64,000 nucleotides of DNA from assembly GCF_040581485.1 (NCBI RefSeq), contig NC_090128.1, forward strand, positions 28,364,931-28,428,930, given 5' to 3'. The notes under the pieces are model-generated. The model was given only the letters and a program-made list of their open reading frames with translations, was not told the DNA's origin and searched no databases. The stretch comes from Linepithema humile. Lineage: Eukaryota; Arthropoda; Insecta; Hymenoptera; Formicidae. Below are positions 26,501 to 40,448 of this stretch, in pieces. Position 1 is the first letter of the stretch, and each line of letters begins with the position of its first letter. A program made the position numbers and the translations under genes.

Positions 26501-29500
26501 GATATCCATGTGTGAATACGTTCACACATTTGCATTTAAGACATACACAAACGATCGTTACACAATTTCTGCGGATCGTTCGACGCAATCGAACGATGTC
26601 TCACGCGATAATTCGCCGCGAATTCTGAAGAAAGTATGAGGAAAATTGAAAGAATACTGTATTGTTGCCTAAGTGCTGTGAAGAGCGGATGCATTTTACG
26701 CGCTGTATTTTATCTTATCGATTGTCTCTTACGCTGATTAAACGTGTAAGTGCGATAAGTCGGCATTCAAAGCTCTTGGACGGTTTGAAACAATTTTATT
26801 CATCTGTGTTTAGAATTAAACAGGTTTTAATACAAAAATTTCATGTGAAAAATTTTTCCTTAATTATTTTCTCTTTATTAGCACAATTTTGAAAATTATG
26901 TAAAGCGTAAAACTGTCCGTTAATTTGCTTTTTCTCCAGAATCTCAGTAGCGGAAGTGCATTACGCTGCAAGCGTCTAACTGCGCTTTCCGTCGCTCGGT
27001 GCCTTTGACAAGTGGAGTAAACGTGCAATGCGAAAAAGGGGCGCGTAACTGCACACGATGAACAACGCGTTACGGCCGTTAACGAGGCTTTTTCTTGTGG
27101 CACAAATGTCCGCGTGCAGCACCTCGTGACGGTGTCTCGTAACTTCCATGGTAATTTTCACGGTTCCGCTCGGCGCGCTAACTTTAAAACCGTTTCCGTC
27201 TTAAAGGACATCCTAACGAGATGGCGGCGGATTCGGCAGAAAACGTGATGCAGCCGTGCGTGCGGAGCTTATCTCCACGTAAATTGCCATGTAACAAATG
27301 AAAAAAGAAATCAAAGATAATATTATCGTTTAAATTTATACGAAAATGTGACTCACTTACAATTAGATCGAATCTGTGTTATTAGGGAAAATCGTGCTGC
27401 GCTCGGGCACGTAAGCGCGCGACCCGAATTTATGAAGTAGATACCATCTGCAAAAGTGCCTGCAAGTATATCGGCAGCAACGCTGCCTTTACGTGGCAAG
27501 AATCGTAAATTTGCATGGTTACAAGATTCCTTTCCGTCGTTTAAGTAGAGTCGCTTAAATTGATTTTAAGCGTGAAATTTTAGCATCAATTTAGCCGTTC
27601 CTCCTTCCTTTTTACTTTTTTACGAAAAATGAAAAGTTTATGCCGATGGTTGCAATCCTAAAAAAATATTGAAAGAAAATCCGTGCAATGTTTTGTTCGA
27701 ATGACGCGATAAATTGCGAGGCAAGTGTTCTTAGTTCGAACGAAGTATTTCTCGCGCAGCTGCGTCGACTATTATTTCTAAGTTACTTTATTACGGACCA
27801 AGCCCACTGATCGTACTCAAGAAACAGGTAATAAACCCTGTTTCGCTTTAATAAAGGCCTTTATATTTCCCGACACGGTCTCCGTGTGATTCGTGTCTTT
27901 AATTGCTGGAATTTATACAACGAGCTCTCGTGGCACGCGCTTCATTGAGGATATAATTCACTCCTTTTGCTAGCTATGTGAAAACGAATTTCTGCAAGAA
28001 TATTCATGTGTTCCTGTGTCATGCGCCGAAAATACCTTTTTGCTTGCGTCATCGTGTTCTTTATCGTTTGTCGCAGCTTTAATAAATATTCACGACTACA
28101 TATGAGATTAAGTCTATGTCGTCAAACGTAATACATTTATTTACTTCTCTGATTTAGCTTTAAAAATTCTTTTTATTGGCTTATGTTATTACTGTAATAC
28201 GTGAATGAAAAACTTTCCATTATATAAATGTTTATGAAAAGTTATGTTTCTATGACGAGAAAGAGGAAATACAAATTGTTTAACTGAAGGAAACTTTCTG
28301 CGATATGATTGATTGCATCCTCCGGATGCGATGTTAACTAAAAATTGCAATTTTTCTAGTTATGCTACTCTTATATCAGAAATGGGATATCGTTGCACGC
28401 GACACGCGAATTACTGCTTAAGTCATCGAATTAGTGCAAGATTTCGTAACCGCTCGCTTTTTAGTATTGAAAGTCTGGTTTGCGCTCGCGATGGAAAGCT
28501 AGAATTTCACCCGGACACTTCAAAAGAGAGAAAGAAAACCGAGACGGAATGTGGATAATAATCGCCACGCATCAAATGTCGAATGCACAGCCTACGCCGG
28601 GGAGAACCTGACCCCCTTACATGATATTTACATCGGTGCATGCCGATCGCACCGATCTTACGCCTTTTATTTCAGTCATTGCGCACAGGCGGGTTATTTC
28701 ATCATCGATCGACGCCAAGTTGGGGAAATTATTAATGGATTTTCAAAAACGTGACAGGCTTTTGGAGAAAGTGACGTTAATATTACGCGCTGTTACGTGC
28801 GAGAAGCCACGTAATAGATAATTTCGAATAAATCGGGATACTTTTGTGGAAAGTCTTTATTAGATGTTGCTGATTCGAGCTGCGATCGAGAACTGAACTC
28901 ATGAGATGGATCTTCGTTCCAAGTGCTCTAGGTATTTCGTATAGGCGGAAGGTTTTATTGAAGGAGAAGTGCACATTACGCACAAAAACAGAGGTTAGGC
29001 TAATCTACTTTATTGCATTATAGAAAGGTCATTTGTTCAGGGCTCGGAAGAAATTGAGATAAAAAATGGTTTGAAGGTCCGAAGGAAAAAAGGTAATTTA
29101 AGGAATAAGAGAGTTGCGGCACGTAACAGCGCTCGGTGCGAGAATATAAGCAGTTTGTCTGCGCGATTGTAAGTTTTAAGAGAAAAATAATTGAAATAAC
29201 AATTAAATATGTATTTTCAATTTATTATAATGTCAAAGTGCACTCCAATTATTCGGTAACTGGTTGAAATTTGATTCACTGGTTTTCGTCAATCGTCCTA
29301 TATTTCGAACACATCGCGATAAATTACTTCGCGTCGGTTCAAACTGCGGAGGCTTCAGCAGCTCGTCCCTCCATATTTATTACATCGCATCGATCGAAGT
29401 TGGGAATTAGCTTCCTGCCATCTCCTTTATTGTCCCGGTGATTTCCAGCAAGTGGGCGGCGAGCTCTGTTTCTCACCCACGGTATCTCGAGCGTTTCCAG

Positions 29501-32500
29501 TTCGCGTCGGTTCGCTCACTCGCTCTGTATTTCCTCGCGGTCGTCGCGTCGCCGTGTATACCGGTTCGTGCAAACTGTGTGGACGACCTTGTCCGGAGAC
29601 ACACGCCAGCCGGGATGTCTTTTATTTTATTTTCACATACAAATCTATGCGCAAATTGTGCGCACGCTATATCGCATTTATCAATCAATCATTTTATAAT
29701 GATCTGTGAAATAATGCGCTGATTTATAATGTGTTTCATTCAAAATGATTTTATAACGTATTGAAACAGAGATAACACTCATAAATTTAATAAAAATATC
29801 TTTCCTTGTAATCTAGTAAAGTTAATTAGTGTTTTATTAGCCTTTAACTTATATTTCATAAGATATATCTTCTTTTTTATGCTCTAAAAAACCATTAATT
29901 CAATTATTTCTCTCTCTCTCTTTCTCTCTTTCTATCTTGACAAAGAGAAGTTTGCAATCTACAATGGTATCTTTCGAGCTAACCAATCTTGCAACTGAAT
30001 GTTCCATACTATCATAGTGCAATCGGTACACAATTTCTGATGTCAAAACGGTAGCATAGCGCGCAATCAACGAACTGACAGTGCACAGTTCTTGTAGATG
30101 AAATCAGTCTTTATAGAGCTCCGGTCTCAGTGTCGAGCTATCGAGATCGACGACGTATAATCGTGAGAATCTAAGAATTGACTCGCTAGCGCGGTGCATC
30201 TTACTTTCCAACCGCTAATACGATATCCTTCGAATTCGCAATCCTTTTCTCATCATGCGTTCTATGAAAGGCGAATAGGATCGATTCCGTGTAAGATTTC
30301 CCACGAATTAGGATTATGCAAGCCGTTGCGGTTTATTGCCTTTTCACATGGTTGAAAAAAATGCCACATTCTTCGCGCAGTTGAATACATTAGTCTTTGA
30401 GATATTACCTAAATCTTTTAATGCACAAACTAAAATTTTATTATTTGTAAACTTGTTTACTCTATAATACATATTTAAGAAAAATGACAGAATATTGAAA
30501 GTAAAATTGCAATTGTAAATTGGTTTTTCACAGCAGGAAACTTTGAAGCTTGTCATGCAATAAGAGAATATTCATAAATGAAACACACTGTACGTAAAAA
30601 AAATTTTCAATATTTTACGAAAGATTTTAAATTTTTTTTCTAAATCTTTATTGGGAAAGAGTCAACGCGAAATGAGTTCTGTCAATCGCAGGTTGACAGG
30701 TTGCGATTAAGTTTATTTATTATATGACACATTGATTATTCATGTTTATTTGAAAAAAAAGTGATATTTTATAATAGTAATATACTCATAGTTCGCGTTA
30801 TTGGTTTCCAATAAATATCAGCGCGCTTGCGACACGCGCCGATGCAGGTCACTTTTTCCACCTTACTGCGGTATTAACCGGCTATATATCGATCTTTATT
30901 TGGCATAACGCATTCCGCGGAATATATTTCCCGACGATTTAAGAACTGGTCACTCGACTTTTACGGTCAGCGGCACGGCAAAAGCCGCGGAGGAACGGAA
31001 CGAGTTTGCATTCGCGTAAAATCGCGTTGCCGGTAGAAAGTGTACGTAAAGTTATAACGCGCAGGCAGTCGTTGACCGTAATAATCGGAAAAATGTCAGG
31101 GTTCTGAAAAGGAGACGATATGGATTATGCAAGAGGAGTCAAATATTAACTTTGTTCACATCTTCAATATGAGAGGGATATTGATGTTAACAAATTTCTA
31201 GAAAACTTACATACACCTAGTGTCTCATAAAATACTTTTTTAACAAAATTCTCACTTTCGATGCTTATTGTATTCTTCACATGAATTATTTATTCGTAAA
31301 TTAACACAGACTTTGTTCTACTATTCATGTGAAAGTGAGAGATAGAGTTTGATTGCGGATATTAGCACTCGAAATAGCGCGCTCATTAGAGAAACGAATA
31401 AGAGAAAGGGCATTTCGGCTCTCAAACGTATAAAACGCATTACCGTTTTGTTGTCTGAGAACCGTAACGTCCGGTGCGCGCTGCTGCGAGATGCAATTGC
31501 ACATGTGCCGTTGCATCCTCGATGCATGACGCGTGGAACTCACGTCTCGTGAGTCCTGCTAAATTGAATGCTTGCGCACCGGCAGCGATCTCGATTATTG
31601 CATTTCTACCTTCCGTTTTCTTTGCACGCTCTTCAAAATTTCATCGTCCTTTTATCGTTCGCATTTCGAAAAATAATCTCAGATGTAGCTGCTAATGAAC
31701 TGCTTTGATTTCGAAATCTTCGCCATTTACCTGGCGTTTCCTAGGATTTTTATTTTATCATTTAGGAAGCAAAGGAAGAAATATTCGTGAAAGAACGATT
31801 TATACAATTTGTATTTTGAAAAATGTTTTCACAGAGAAAGCGAATAAAACGTTATTATAATTTTACGAATATGATCACGTAGTCTGCCGCGTGTATCCGC
31901 GTTGAAAAGAGTCGCTCTAGTTCCACTTTACATTTGGAATGATTGCAGTGCGACAATATTAAAAAAATTCAAAGGGGCGCACCTTAGAAACGCGCGCTTT
32001 GCGACTGACGTGCACGACCATACAAGCTTACGGCGTGCAAAAACTTCCTAATTATTTTCCTATCCCGACCTGGTAGTACATTTTCATAACGCCTTTGCAA
32101 CGCCTTTTAATTACGACGCTTTAATCGCCTTGGAAGGCAAACTTGTTCGGCAGTTAAATCTTAATCGATCTACGTTACGCGCAATTTAACTTTTTATATA
32201 CGTATTTTTGAGTCTCTTGTGAAAAAAGAAACTTTTTGTTCCTTCAGTATCTTTTATACGTATTTCACGATTAACAGTATTTCACCTCTTTTGCTCCGGT
32301 AGCTAATCGTGAGGTTTAATTATTCTATATCTTCTGCTACTCGAGCTTATGAAAAACTTGAAGTTTATGAATTGAAAGGTGAGGTCACGAGGAAGATATT
32401 TAGCTCTTAAATGAACCAGTTTCCTTCGCTAACTGCGCACTACAAAGTTTTTTCAGTTTAAAATAATTTGTAAAGCGATGTATAAGCTGTTTTATTACTA

Positions 32501-35500
32501 AGATAGAAATTATGTATTAATATTTTTACTAGTATGATGTTTAGATATTTACGAAGAAGACTTCACTAAAGTATGTGTATTCTCTTAAAGAATACATGGA
32601 GTTAATAGGAACAGAAAAAATGTCCGCGCTGTTGCAATTGTCGTCCCTCATGTCGGCTTTCGAAGAGCTGCAGAAAAGGGATAATCCCGTTCTTTTCTCG
32701 CGTTCTAAAATGGCTTGCCCTCCCCTCCCCCCTCCCCCATTCGCGAGATGAAAACAGTTTTGAATTAGAATTTTAAATGTATTACCCCATCGACAATCCG
32801 TGAAAACGAGGATTAATTCGCCATCGAAGTTTCGCGCCGGGGCAGGAAACTTCCTAATGGCTCTTTTACGGATACGCTAGGCGCCGATAGATTTCGCAAA
32901 GTTCACACCCAGCCTGGATGCCCGTTATTTTCCGCGGCATCACCGCTAATTACTCGGATAGTTTTACGCCGCCACCCTTTGAAGTTTACAAAAGCCCATT
33001 ATTAAGGCGCGGCATCAAGATATGCATCTACTCTGGAAATGGGTGAATATCGCGGAATGGATTGCACGAACTCAATTTATGTTTTATGTAGGACTCTGAT
33101 TTCAAATTCAGTTCACGACCTCCGCGAAAGTCTGCCATCGAGTTCGGTCTTTTCGCCGCGGAATCAATTCTTTCGGGATCGAACAATGAGATTAATAACT
33201 TTATGAATACTAAATCATGCGCGGTGCGTGCGCGTAATTTACGGTTTACGTGTACGTATATCGCGATGTAAAGTCTCGGAATCGTTTCGATGTACACCTA
33301 GGCACACATTAGGCATTAGCGACGGCAATTAAGTTCTTGATGTCTAAGCAAGCAGCGAGGCGGCTTTAATGTCCGCGACGTTATGCGCGCCGGTTTCATC
33401 GCGCCACGGCATTGCAAGGTCGCCCAGCCGCGAAAGAGCGCCGAGACGAGAATACCGGCGTTGCATGACGCATAATTCCCGCAGCGCGATGCAACGGTGC
33501 GCCGCGGCGCGTGATGGTGTCAAGCCGAGACAAATCTCTTGCGTAAGCGCCTCCGCTATCGTCGACGCACCATCTGCGATGTAAATCAGTAGCCGACACC
33601 TTAACAGCTTGCGTTACAACGGTAACGCGTAATCGTAAAGTCGTTTGCTCAATGCGAACTGTCTCAGGAGTCTTTTCAAAGCTTTGGAAATGTGTCATTC
33701 TCGAATGTAACGTTGTTTGATAACAGCGTTTGAAGCAAAGCGTGTGAGATCACAGCGGTCGAGTGGAAAAATAAAGCATTTTCGTCTTGTGTAGCGCGTT
33801 TACTTCTTGTTTCACACTTCGTGTTTAGAATTTTAATGAAACCTGAGATTATTTCGAATTCGGCTTACTGACTCGAGTGTCGTGTTCGACCTTTAAACCG
33901 TTCACACGCACCACGTGCGTCACGTGTCGAATTTAGAACAGCGTGCCGGATTTGGTTTACAAACCGGGTTTTCGTAGCGCAAAGAACGGCGGTAAAATTT
34001 TCCATTCATTGAACAACCATTTACGCGGACGCAAACAACTTCTTCCCGCACAATTCTCTTATTCTTCTCGCGATGAAACTTGCTGAGTCATCGTCCTGCG
34101 GTTTTTCTTCTATCGCACGGCACTCCGAAAGGTTTCGCGGAATACGAAAACGCGGACGAGGAAGTCCGCGGCGCGAGATTAGCCGAAGAAGAAATCGTGA
34201 ACTCTATTTTAGGCGGTCCGTTTCTTCCGAGTTTTTCTTAACTTTGGATACTGCTTTGGCACTTTCTCGCTTTCACCGCGACGCAATCGTCACGGCCATT
34301 ACCGTTACAAGTATGCAAGTATTGCATTATCGATGCAAATTTGCTCGCCAAGTGTATATTAAATGCACGCGTCGCGCAAATGACGCTCGTCATGGATAGC
34401 AGTTTTCTTGAAACTCAGTCAGATCTTCACAGGAATGTATTTTTCCCTGAAATAAAATAAATTATTATTTGTAAGTGTAAGAATTTTTTAAAATTTTAAT
34501 TAGTATTGAATAAAGTTTTAATGACGCGCAACATTATGAATGATGACTCGTAAAAAGAATATGCATCTCGCTGAATTTGAGAAAAGCTTGGTCCTCCACG
34601 TGTTTTGCGGTCGCGACGAAGTCGGAGTCCGTGATCAGGGTCGTTACTCACGGTCGATTCGACTTTACGGATGATTTACGATCGCCGTGCTCTAACGCCT
34701 CTCCCAAGAAGAGCTACTGCGGCAAAACAAGCATTGTTGTTGCTAGCTTTCTGCACTATAAAACATACCGTTGACCTGATAAAAACCCTCTTTCTACCGG
34801 CTGACGTATTATCACTGACAAATTGTCATACGCACTCCACACGTACAGTGTTATTGTTGTCGAGTTTCAGAATCAATGTCACATGAAATGTTTAAACAAT
34901 GTGCACACGTCTTTTGCGATCAAATTTGACTGTATCTTTTTCACCTAGCAATTGCAATATTTATTTTTCCTGATCAGTTTTGCAAACAGCCAATTTTCGT
35001 GTGCATGCGCGTGCGTGGATATGTGTGTTTTGTACACGTATGCGAAAAACGAAAATAGCATCTCTGCAGAAGTGAATAAAAATAGAGCAACAAAAATCAT
35101 TATTGTTTTTCGGACTAATCAAAGTTTGATAGAATGAAATTTTAATCCAACTCTTCATCGATAAAAATAAATTTCGCACAATGTTTCTTCTTTCACTGAA
35201 ACAGTGATTCCGTAATAAAAAATTTAATAACCATGACTTATTTATGAGATTAATGTACGTTTTCGATAGTCGATTCTTAAAAATTTTTGCTTTACGGATG
35301 ATTTACGAAGTTCACGGACGAATGCTTTATGATGTATGCGACAGATATCGACGGTATATCGATGCTATGCTAAAACGGGTATCATCGAAGTGTAAGCAGA
35401 TTGTGCCACTAATATTTGGCGACCCATGAAGGTCTGAATCATAATAATCAAACCTTCTAAACATACACGCTCTATTAATTCTTGGATAAGTGTCCAATAT

Positions 35501-36727
35501 TTTCTTAGAAATCGATTTCTCACAGTTAAAAAGTATGATAAATCTTTATTTGATTAAAAATTTGCTCGGATCAAAATTTACTATTTAGACAATTTCTTGA
35601 AAAAAAAATGGAAACTAATTTCTACAACAACTGATCGAAACAAATTAAATAATTATTCAGGAAATGCATATCGCGGTAAACTGAAAAGAAATTTCAAAAT
35701 CTCTATTACGTTAAAACTTTTGTGGCCAAGAAACCGTCCGTTAGTGTCGCCTTTTAAGGCCGTTTTCGTCATTCTCCGATTGCCGTTTATATACTCCGTT
35801 GTGCTTGCAGAGTGAAACTCCAGGCACAGCCATAAGCGGACAGTCGGCGAACCGTCAGCTGACTTTTAATCAGTCTTTTTTGTTCGATCTTTAAACATGC
35901 GTAGTTTAATTTAATTTAAGAATAATTTACGGGCGTCTGCTAATGTCATTAAGAATTTTGTTGTAGTTTTATTAACAGTGTGCGGTGAAAGTGAAAGGGC
36001 ATTCACACTTGCATCCTAAACGTCACGCTCTTGAACGAATCCAAATTAGGCGTGAAAGTTCTCACTACCGCTTCTTACAGTATGATTCTATTATTATTAT
36101 TGATAAAAGCAGTTAATACTATATAATTTCATCTAGTATAGTTATTACAAATTACATAAGTCTCTATATAAATAAACATTCACGATATTTCACGTATTAT
36201 TCGTATCAGAAGTTCTGAAGTCGCGGACAATATTTGAATTTTCGAGTATTCGAATATTCAAAATCGCAGGTAATGCACGCATATCTACGTATATTACTCA
36301 AAATATTTTTAACAGCCAGAGTAAAAGTCAATATCTGTATAGATTCTGTGTGTTCGTGAGTCTATGCAAATAGAGAAAGTGGCTTGAAGACAGCAACGCA
36401 TGCCTTATAATATTTAATTCCGCATTATCTTCAAGATGGAACTCCGCTTTTCTATTTCGAAATGAATCGAGCGCAATGAATAATATCCCGCTCTCGATTG
36501 TCGTCGTCGTTCTTTGCTTTGCGATTATTTTTGTACGTGTGGAATTTGTGAGTCATTTCGTAAGACGTGCATCGGCACGTATACAGGTGTTTTTCGTCCC
36601 CACTTCGCGCGACGAGCGAGCGACAAACGGCATTGCGAGGCACCTTACCGAAGGTAATACACCTATCCGCGCGGTACCTGCGGAGAACGAGACGCACCGC
36701 GAGTGGGAGAGGAGTTTGAGCGCGTAA
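20580..36727. other. Long non-coding stretch
   Basis: I found no supportable gene in these 16 kb. There are GC-richer patches (20760-21010, 22900-23110, 23520-23700, 25730-26180, 29430-29600, 33350-33600 and 34070-34400). They carry short frames on both strands without a dominant coding frame. Simple repeats include GA around 25704-25717, TC around 29908-29935, and a C-rich run around 32719-32739. An acceptor-like CTCTCGTTGCAG near 23256-23267 leads nowhere convincing. It is probably intron of the plus-strand gene or genes. Confidence 0.4.
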
Positions 36728-36790
36728 AGAGAGAGAGAGAGAGGCACTCGCGCTAAGGAGGGACCTGTAGCTCTTCCAGCGAGTCAGTCA
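36728..36790 (+). promoter_or_regulatory. Possible promoter: GA tract plus initiator-like TCAGTC
   Basis: A 16-bp (GA)8 run (36728-36743) lies about 40 bp before TCAGTC at 36784-36789, followed by a GC-rich stretch to about 37330. GA tracts bound by GAGA-type factors, with an initiator downstream, are a common insect promoter arrangement. No TATA box or DPE is evident and the ORFs downstream (36903-37332) do not look coding, so any transcript would begin with untranslated sequence. Confidence 0.25.
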
Positions 36791-37332
36791 TACACTTGAG
36801 CATGTTCGGCGGTGACGCGCGCGCTCGTTAAGCGTGTAGTGACATATCGACACTTCCGACAAGACGCCGTGTAACTCGTAAAATTACGCGACACGTTCTT
36901 GAATGAAGGCGCGAGTCATTTGTAGGGAAGAGAAATGTGAAATTAACGTTAGGATTCTTGAAGAAAATAAGATCTCTCCGAATTTCGCTGGAAGTGGCGT
37001 GCGCTTTGTTGCGAAATCGCTAGCATCGAGTGCCGCATTGAGAGTGCCAAGTGAGAGTGTGTGTGTACGCGTGTGTTCTCTTATGTCGAGTGCATCGTGT
37101 GCGCCGTGGAATGCAACGAACTGCGCGCCACGGTGCGTTGCGTGCCACCGCGCGGCCCCGGAGTGCGCGATCGCTGGCAGAAAAGGAAAAGTGTAATGCA
37201 CAGGGATTTCTAAATGTTCGAGGCCGCGCCGCGGAGAGCGGGTGCTTCAACGAATCCGGACTTGAGTTTTTTAAAATCGGCCGCGCGCAACTTAATCACA
37301 GCGCCTTTTTCACTACTCACGACGCTAATTAA

Positions 37333-38741
37333 ATTTTTCCAACCGGTTAGTCGGCACTGATTGGACTTGCAAGTCCGTCGTACGCGCAATCAAGGATTCG
37401 GTAATTACATAAAAAAATGTCACACGGAGAAATTATATTGCTCGAAGTAGAAATTCCGATTGCATGCCAGAAATTTTCAAAAAAAAAAAAACAAAAAAAA
37501 ACAAAAAAAAAACTATTAGTTTCCCACCGCAATTTTTAATCTGAATGCAAATCGAATGGAGATTCGATTGACGCAGAGATGGAGACTGAAATATAGACAA
37601 AATACTCGAACAAGTTTATTTCCGCGCGGTGACATTTAATGTGAGTGTAAATTGAAAAGACCGACAATGTGCATTGAGAAATTATGAGCTGAAATAAATT
37701 AGAAATTATGTAATATGCTAACAAAGTTTGCGTTCTAATTCTAATGTCAGAAAAACTATCGAGAATTTTTTCCGAAGTATTTAAAAATCAGAATTTGAAT
37801 TGAAATATTACAAAAATATTATCTTTACTCTAAAGTTTGTATTTTGAGAGGCTACTTAAAGAGAATTTCATCATTTGTTACGCGTCTTTCTGAATATATT
37901 TGCTTATTAATAGTCGTTTTGCGGAACAAATCTCATAAATCAATTATTACGCATAATTAAACGATATCTATCGCCGTCGAGTTTACACGTCATCAAAACG
38001 GAATTTATGGATTTTTATTGCTATGCAAGCTGAATTCGTCATAATTTTCCATCGATAGTCCTGACCTTTAAACGCGCTCTAGAGCAGGTTATCTTCCGCT
38101 GAATATTAAATTTTCGCGCTGACGTAATGCGCGATCGCGCTCGATCATGGACAAGTCTCTTTAAAAAATGCAGTCACGGTCTCGAAACGTCACGTGTTGT
38201 ATTGCTTTCTCTCGAGTCGATTGAAATATCGTGTCACGGCGACGACATGTGACACTAATTGTCGAAAGAAATTGATTTATATTACTAAGAGTATATAAAA
38301 ATTTGTCTATTTTAAAATTAAGTTGAAAAATCTGCATTTAACGTTGCAGCGAATAGCGAGTTGAATAATCTAAGGAGAATTGCGGCAGATGATTACGTGG
38401 ACATTAGCCGAATTGTTTTATTTTATTCGACACTTTCCCCTTCAGCGAGACGGTGCGCTCACAACACATGAGCGTTTAATCAGCTGTTCGCGGGAATTAC
38501 TTGGTTAGCTCGGAGTGTTTATCGTAAACTTGAAGCAATTGGACTTGGTGGCAGCCGGTGGAACCGGGCGCTTCGCGTTTCGTCGAAGCACCCCTCGTTT
38601 CTTCTAAGACTGTCCAAGTTTTACGTCCCGTGACGCGAGTAGCGCGGAATGTAATACCGTGAAAAGACCATGCCGGACGAAGATCGCGCGCGCTTCCATC
38701 CGGGACGTTGCACGGGCTGCGAGCACGTGTGCCGACGCTGA
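37333..38741. other. Non-coding stretch with an A-rich tract
   Basis: No gene is supported. Positions 37479-37512 are an A-rich tract interrupted by single C residues. The remainder is AT-rich until about 38500, where composition becomes GC-rich ahead of the exon-like block at 38760. Confidence 0.5.
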
Positions 38742-38759
38742 CGCAGAGGGCCTCAGGAT

Positions 38760-38922
38760 ATGGGAGCCGGCAAAATGAATAGAGAGATTCCCAGCAGCAC
38801 CCTCGCGACCTTGAGGGGGATTCTGGTGAGCTCGTTGTCGAGAGAGAACCTCGGCCCGCACGACCTCCCCGTTCACGAGCACACGAGGCACCGATCGCCT
38901 AGAAAAGTGCACTTTCACGAAG
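38760..38922 (+). CDS. Candidate coding exon, 54 codons, with RKVHF motif
   Basis: The frame starts MGAGKMNREIPSS and ends RHRSPRKVHFHE, then a good donor, GAAG|GTAAAC, in phase 1. Third positions are mostly G or C and the opposite-strand frame is less protein-like. The frame is open upstream only to 38742. It can therefore be a first exon using this ATG, or an internal exon after CAG at 38744 or 38756, though neither acceptor has a good pyrimidine tract. The KVHF stretch resembles the RVxF docking motif used by protein phosphatase 1 partners, a short motif that also arises by chance. I do not recognise the gene. Read-through past the donor adds a run of residues to a stop at 39003-39005. Confidence 0.5.
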
Positions 38923-40404
38923 GTAAACTGCGAGTAGAAATAATCGCCTCGGTCGAATTTCGCGTTGTTGTTTTTGTGCAGCGATTCCTTAACTTTCGTC
39001 CGTAGGTTTCGGAAATGTCGAACGTCGCGCGGTCACCGTAATAAAAAACGGCATTTCTCCGAAAAACGATATAAATGCAAGAATTTTTTAATTGCTCGAG
39101 AAACAAAGTCTAATTTACATTCGAGGCTATTTAAAGCGAGGAGAACTCGATCGCATTAAGTTCCCAACATTGAGTTGCATCCGTACGTCGTGTTCCCCCA
39201 TCGCGATAGCGCGATAATCTAAATATAAACAGAGGAAACGACGCGCCCATCGGCTGATGATATTGTCGGCTGATTACATCGACTCCTGCACGATTTATGG
39301 GATTTAACGCTCAAAGTTCGTACACTCGCAGCGTAATTTCGGGGTATTTTATTATATTGTATAATATTATTCGTGAGATGTACACAAAGAGCAGGTTTCC
39401 GATTATATCCCGACGGTATCGATTCGCCGAGATTTGAATAATAATAAGGTAACAATTTAGGCGGATCAATTTGCGCGGTTTATAAAGCCTGGATTTATTC
39501 TGTTAATTAATTTCAGCTCGAATGATCAAAGTCCTGAATTTCTATCAGGCAATTCTATTTCAAACGAATATAAAATTATCATAAACGAAGATTTTCAAAG
39601 ATCGAGTCGACGACTGATTTCGCTCTTCGCTTCATAGCGCACTCTTGATTAAAATTAATGTGAAAGCCTCGAATTGACTATGCATCGAGTGTTAAATAAT
39701 GGTGGCTCGCCTTCAGCGTGCGCTTCAAGGATATCCTCCAGTTTGCACGTTTCATTTGCGAGTGACATTGTGCGCGCGCGCGCGCCTAACGTTCTTACTC
39801 AACCAACAGCGGCTTAACGCGACACGATGATTTTCTCAGGCGTAATTGACCCGCCCTAATGAACACCCGCGCGTTATAATAAGATCCCGGGAACGTTCCG
39901 CAGCGGCAACTTCACTCGGTTCACGAACGGACCTGTTAATTGCGCAGAAATATCTATATTTCGGTGGCCAACCTTCGTTTTCTCTCTCTCTCTCTTGCGC
40001 GCGCGCGCAAGAACATCATTGCACGGCCTCATTACGGCCGGACTGATCGAGCTTGCATCAACCGGTAGTTTTAATATTCATCGTGTAATTTAAATGGGAA
40101 TGTGTTACGCTGTAGACTGGGCATTAATTTCAAAGTACTTTAATGCGAAAATATATTACCTCTGTTAGTTCAATGTAACCAGTCGACTTTCGCGAAAAGA
40201 TTTCAACGGATCGCGGAAAGAGATGATCCGGTCAAGCGCATTGTGGTGCGTGTTGCATACCGGATATTTCCTCGTCGACGGAAGATGCATTAAAATAATG
40301 CAACTTCCGTATGGAGAATGAAGAGAAACTCGCGCGCGGTCTGCGCCGCACAGACGAGGCGATGTCGCGATAAAAATCTCGCGACGCGTTTCTCGTTAAG
40401 CACA
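38923..40404. other. Non-coding stretch with GC dinucleotide repeats
   Basis: No gene is supported. (GC)7 lies at 39772-39785. A TC run (39980-39995) is followed by an 18-bp perfect palindrome of alternating G and C at 39994-40011 (CTTGCGCGCGCGCGCAAG). The sequence becomes CpG-rich from about 40200 toward the promoter-like site at 40405. Confidence 0.5.
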
Positions 40405-40440
40405 TTAAATACCGGCGCTGCTTAGGAAGCAGCGTCAGTT
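40405..40440 (+). promoter_or_regulatory. TATA-like plus initiator core promoter candidate
   Basis: TTAAATA at 40405-40411 lies about 31 bp upstream of the A in TCAGTT (A at 40437), the standard spacing for an insect TATA/initiator pair. An exact 8-bp inverted repeat, CGCTGCTT (40416-40423) and AAGCAGCG (40427-40434), fills the gap, and CGCTGCTT recurs just after the start site at 40441-40448. The surroundings are CpG-rich. No coding exon is obvious immediately downstream, so a transcript would begin with 5' UTR or be non-coding. Confidence 0.35.
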
Positions 40441-40448
40441 CGCTGCTT

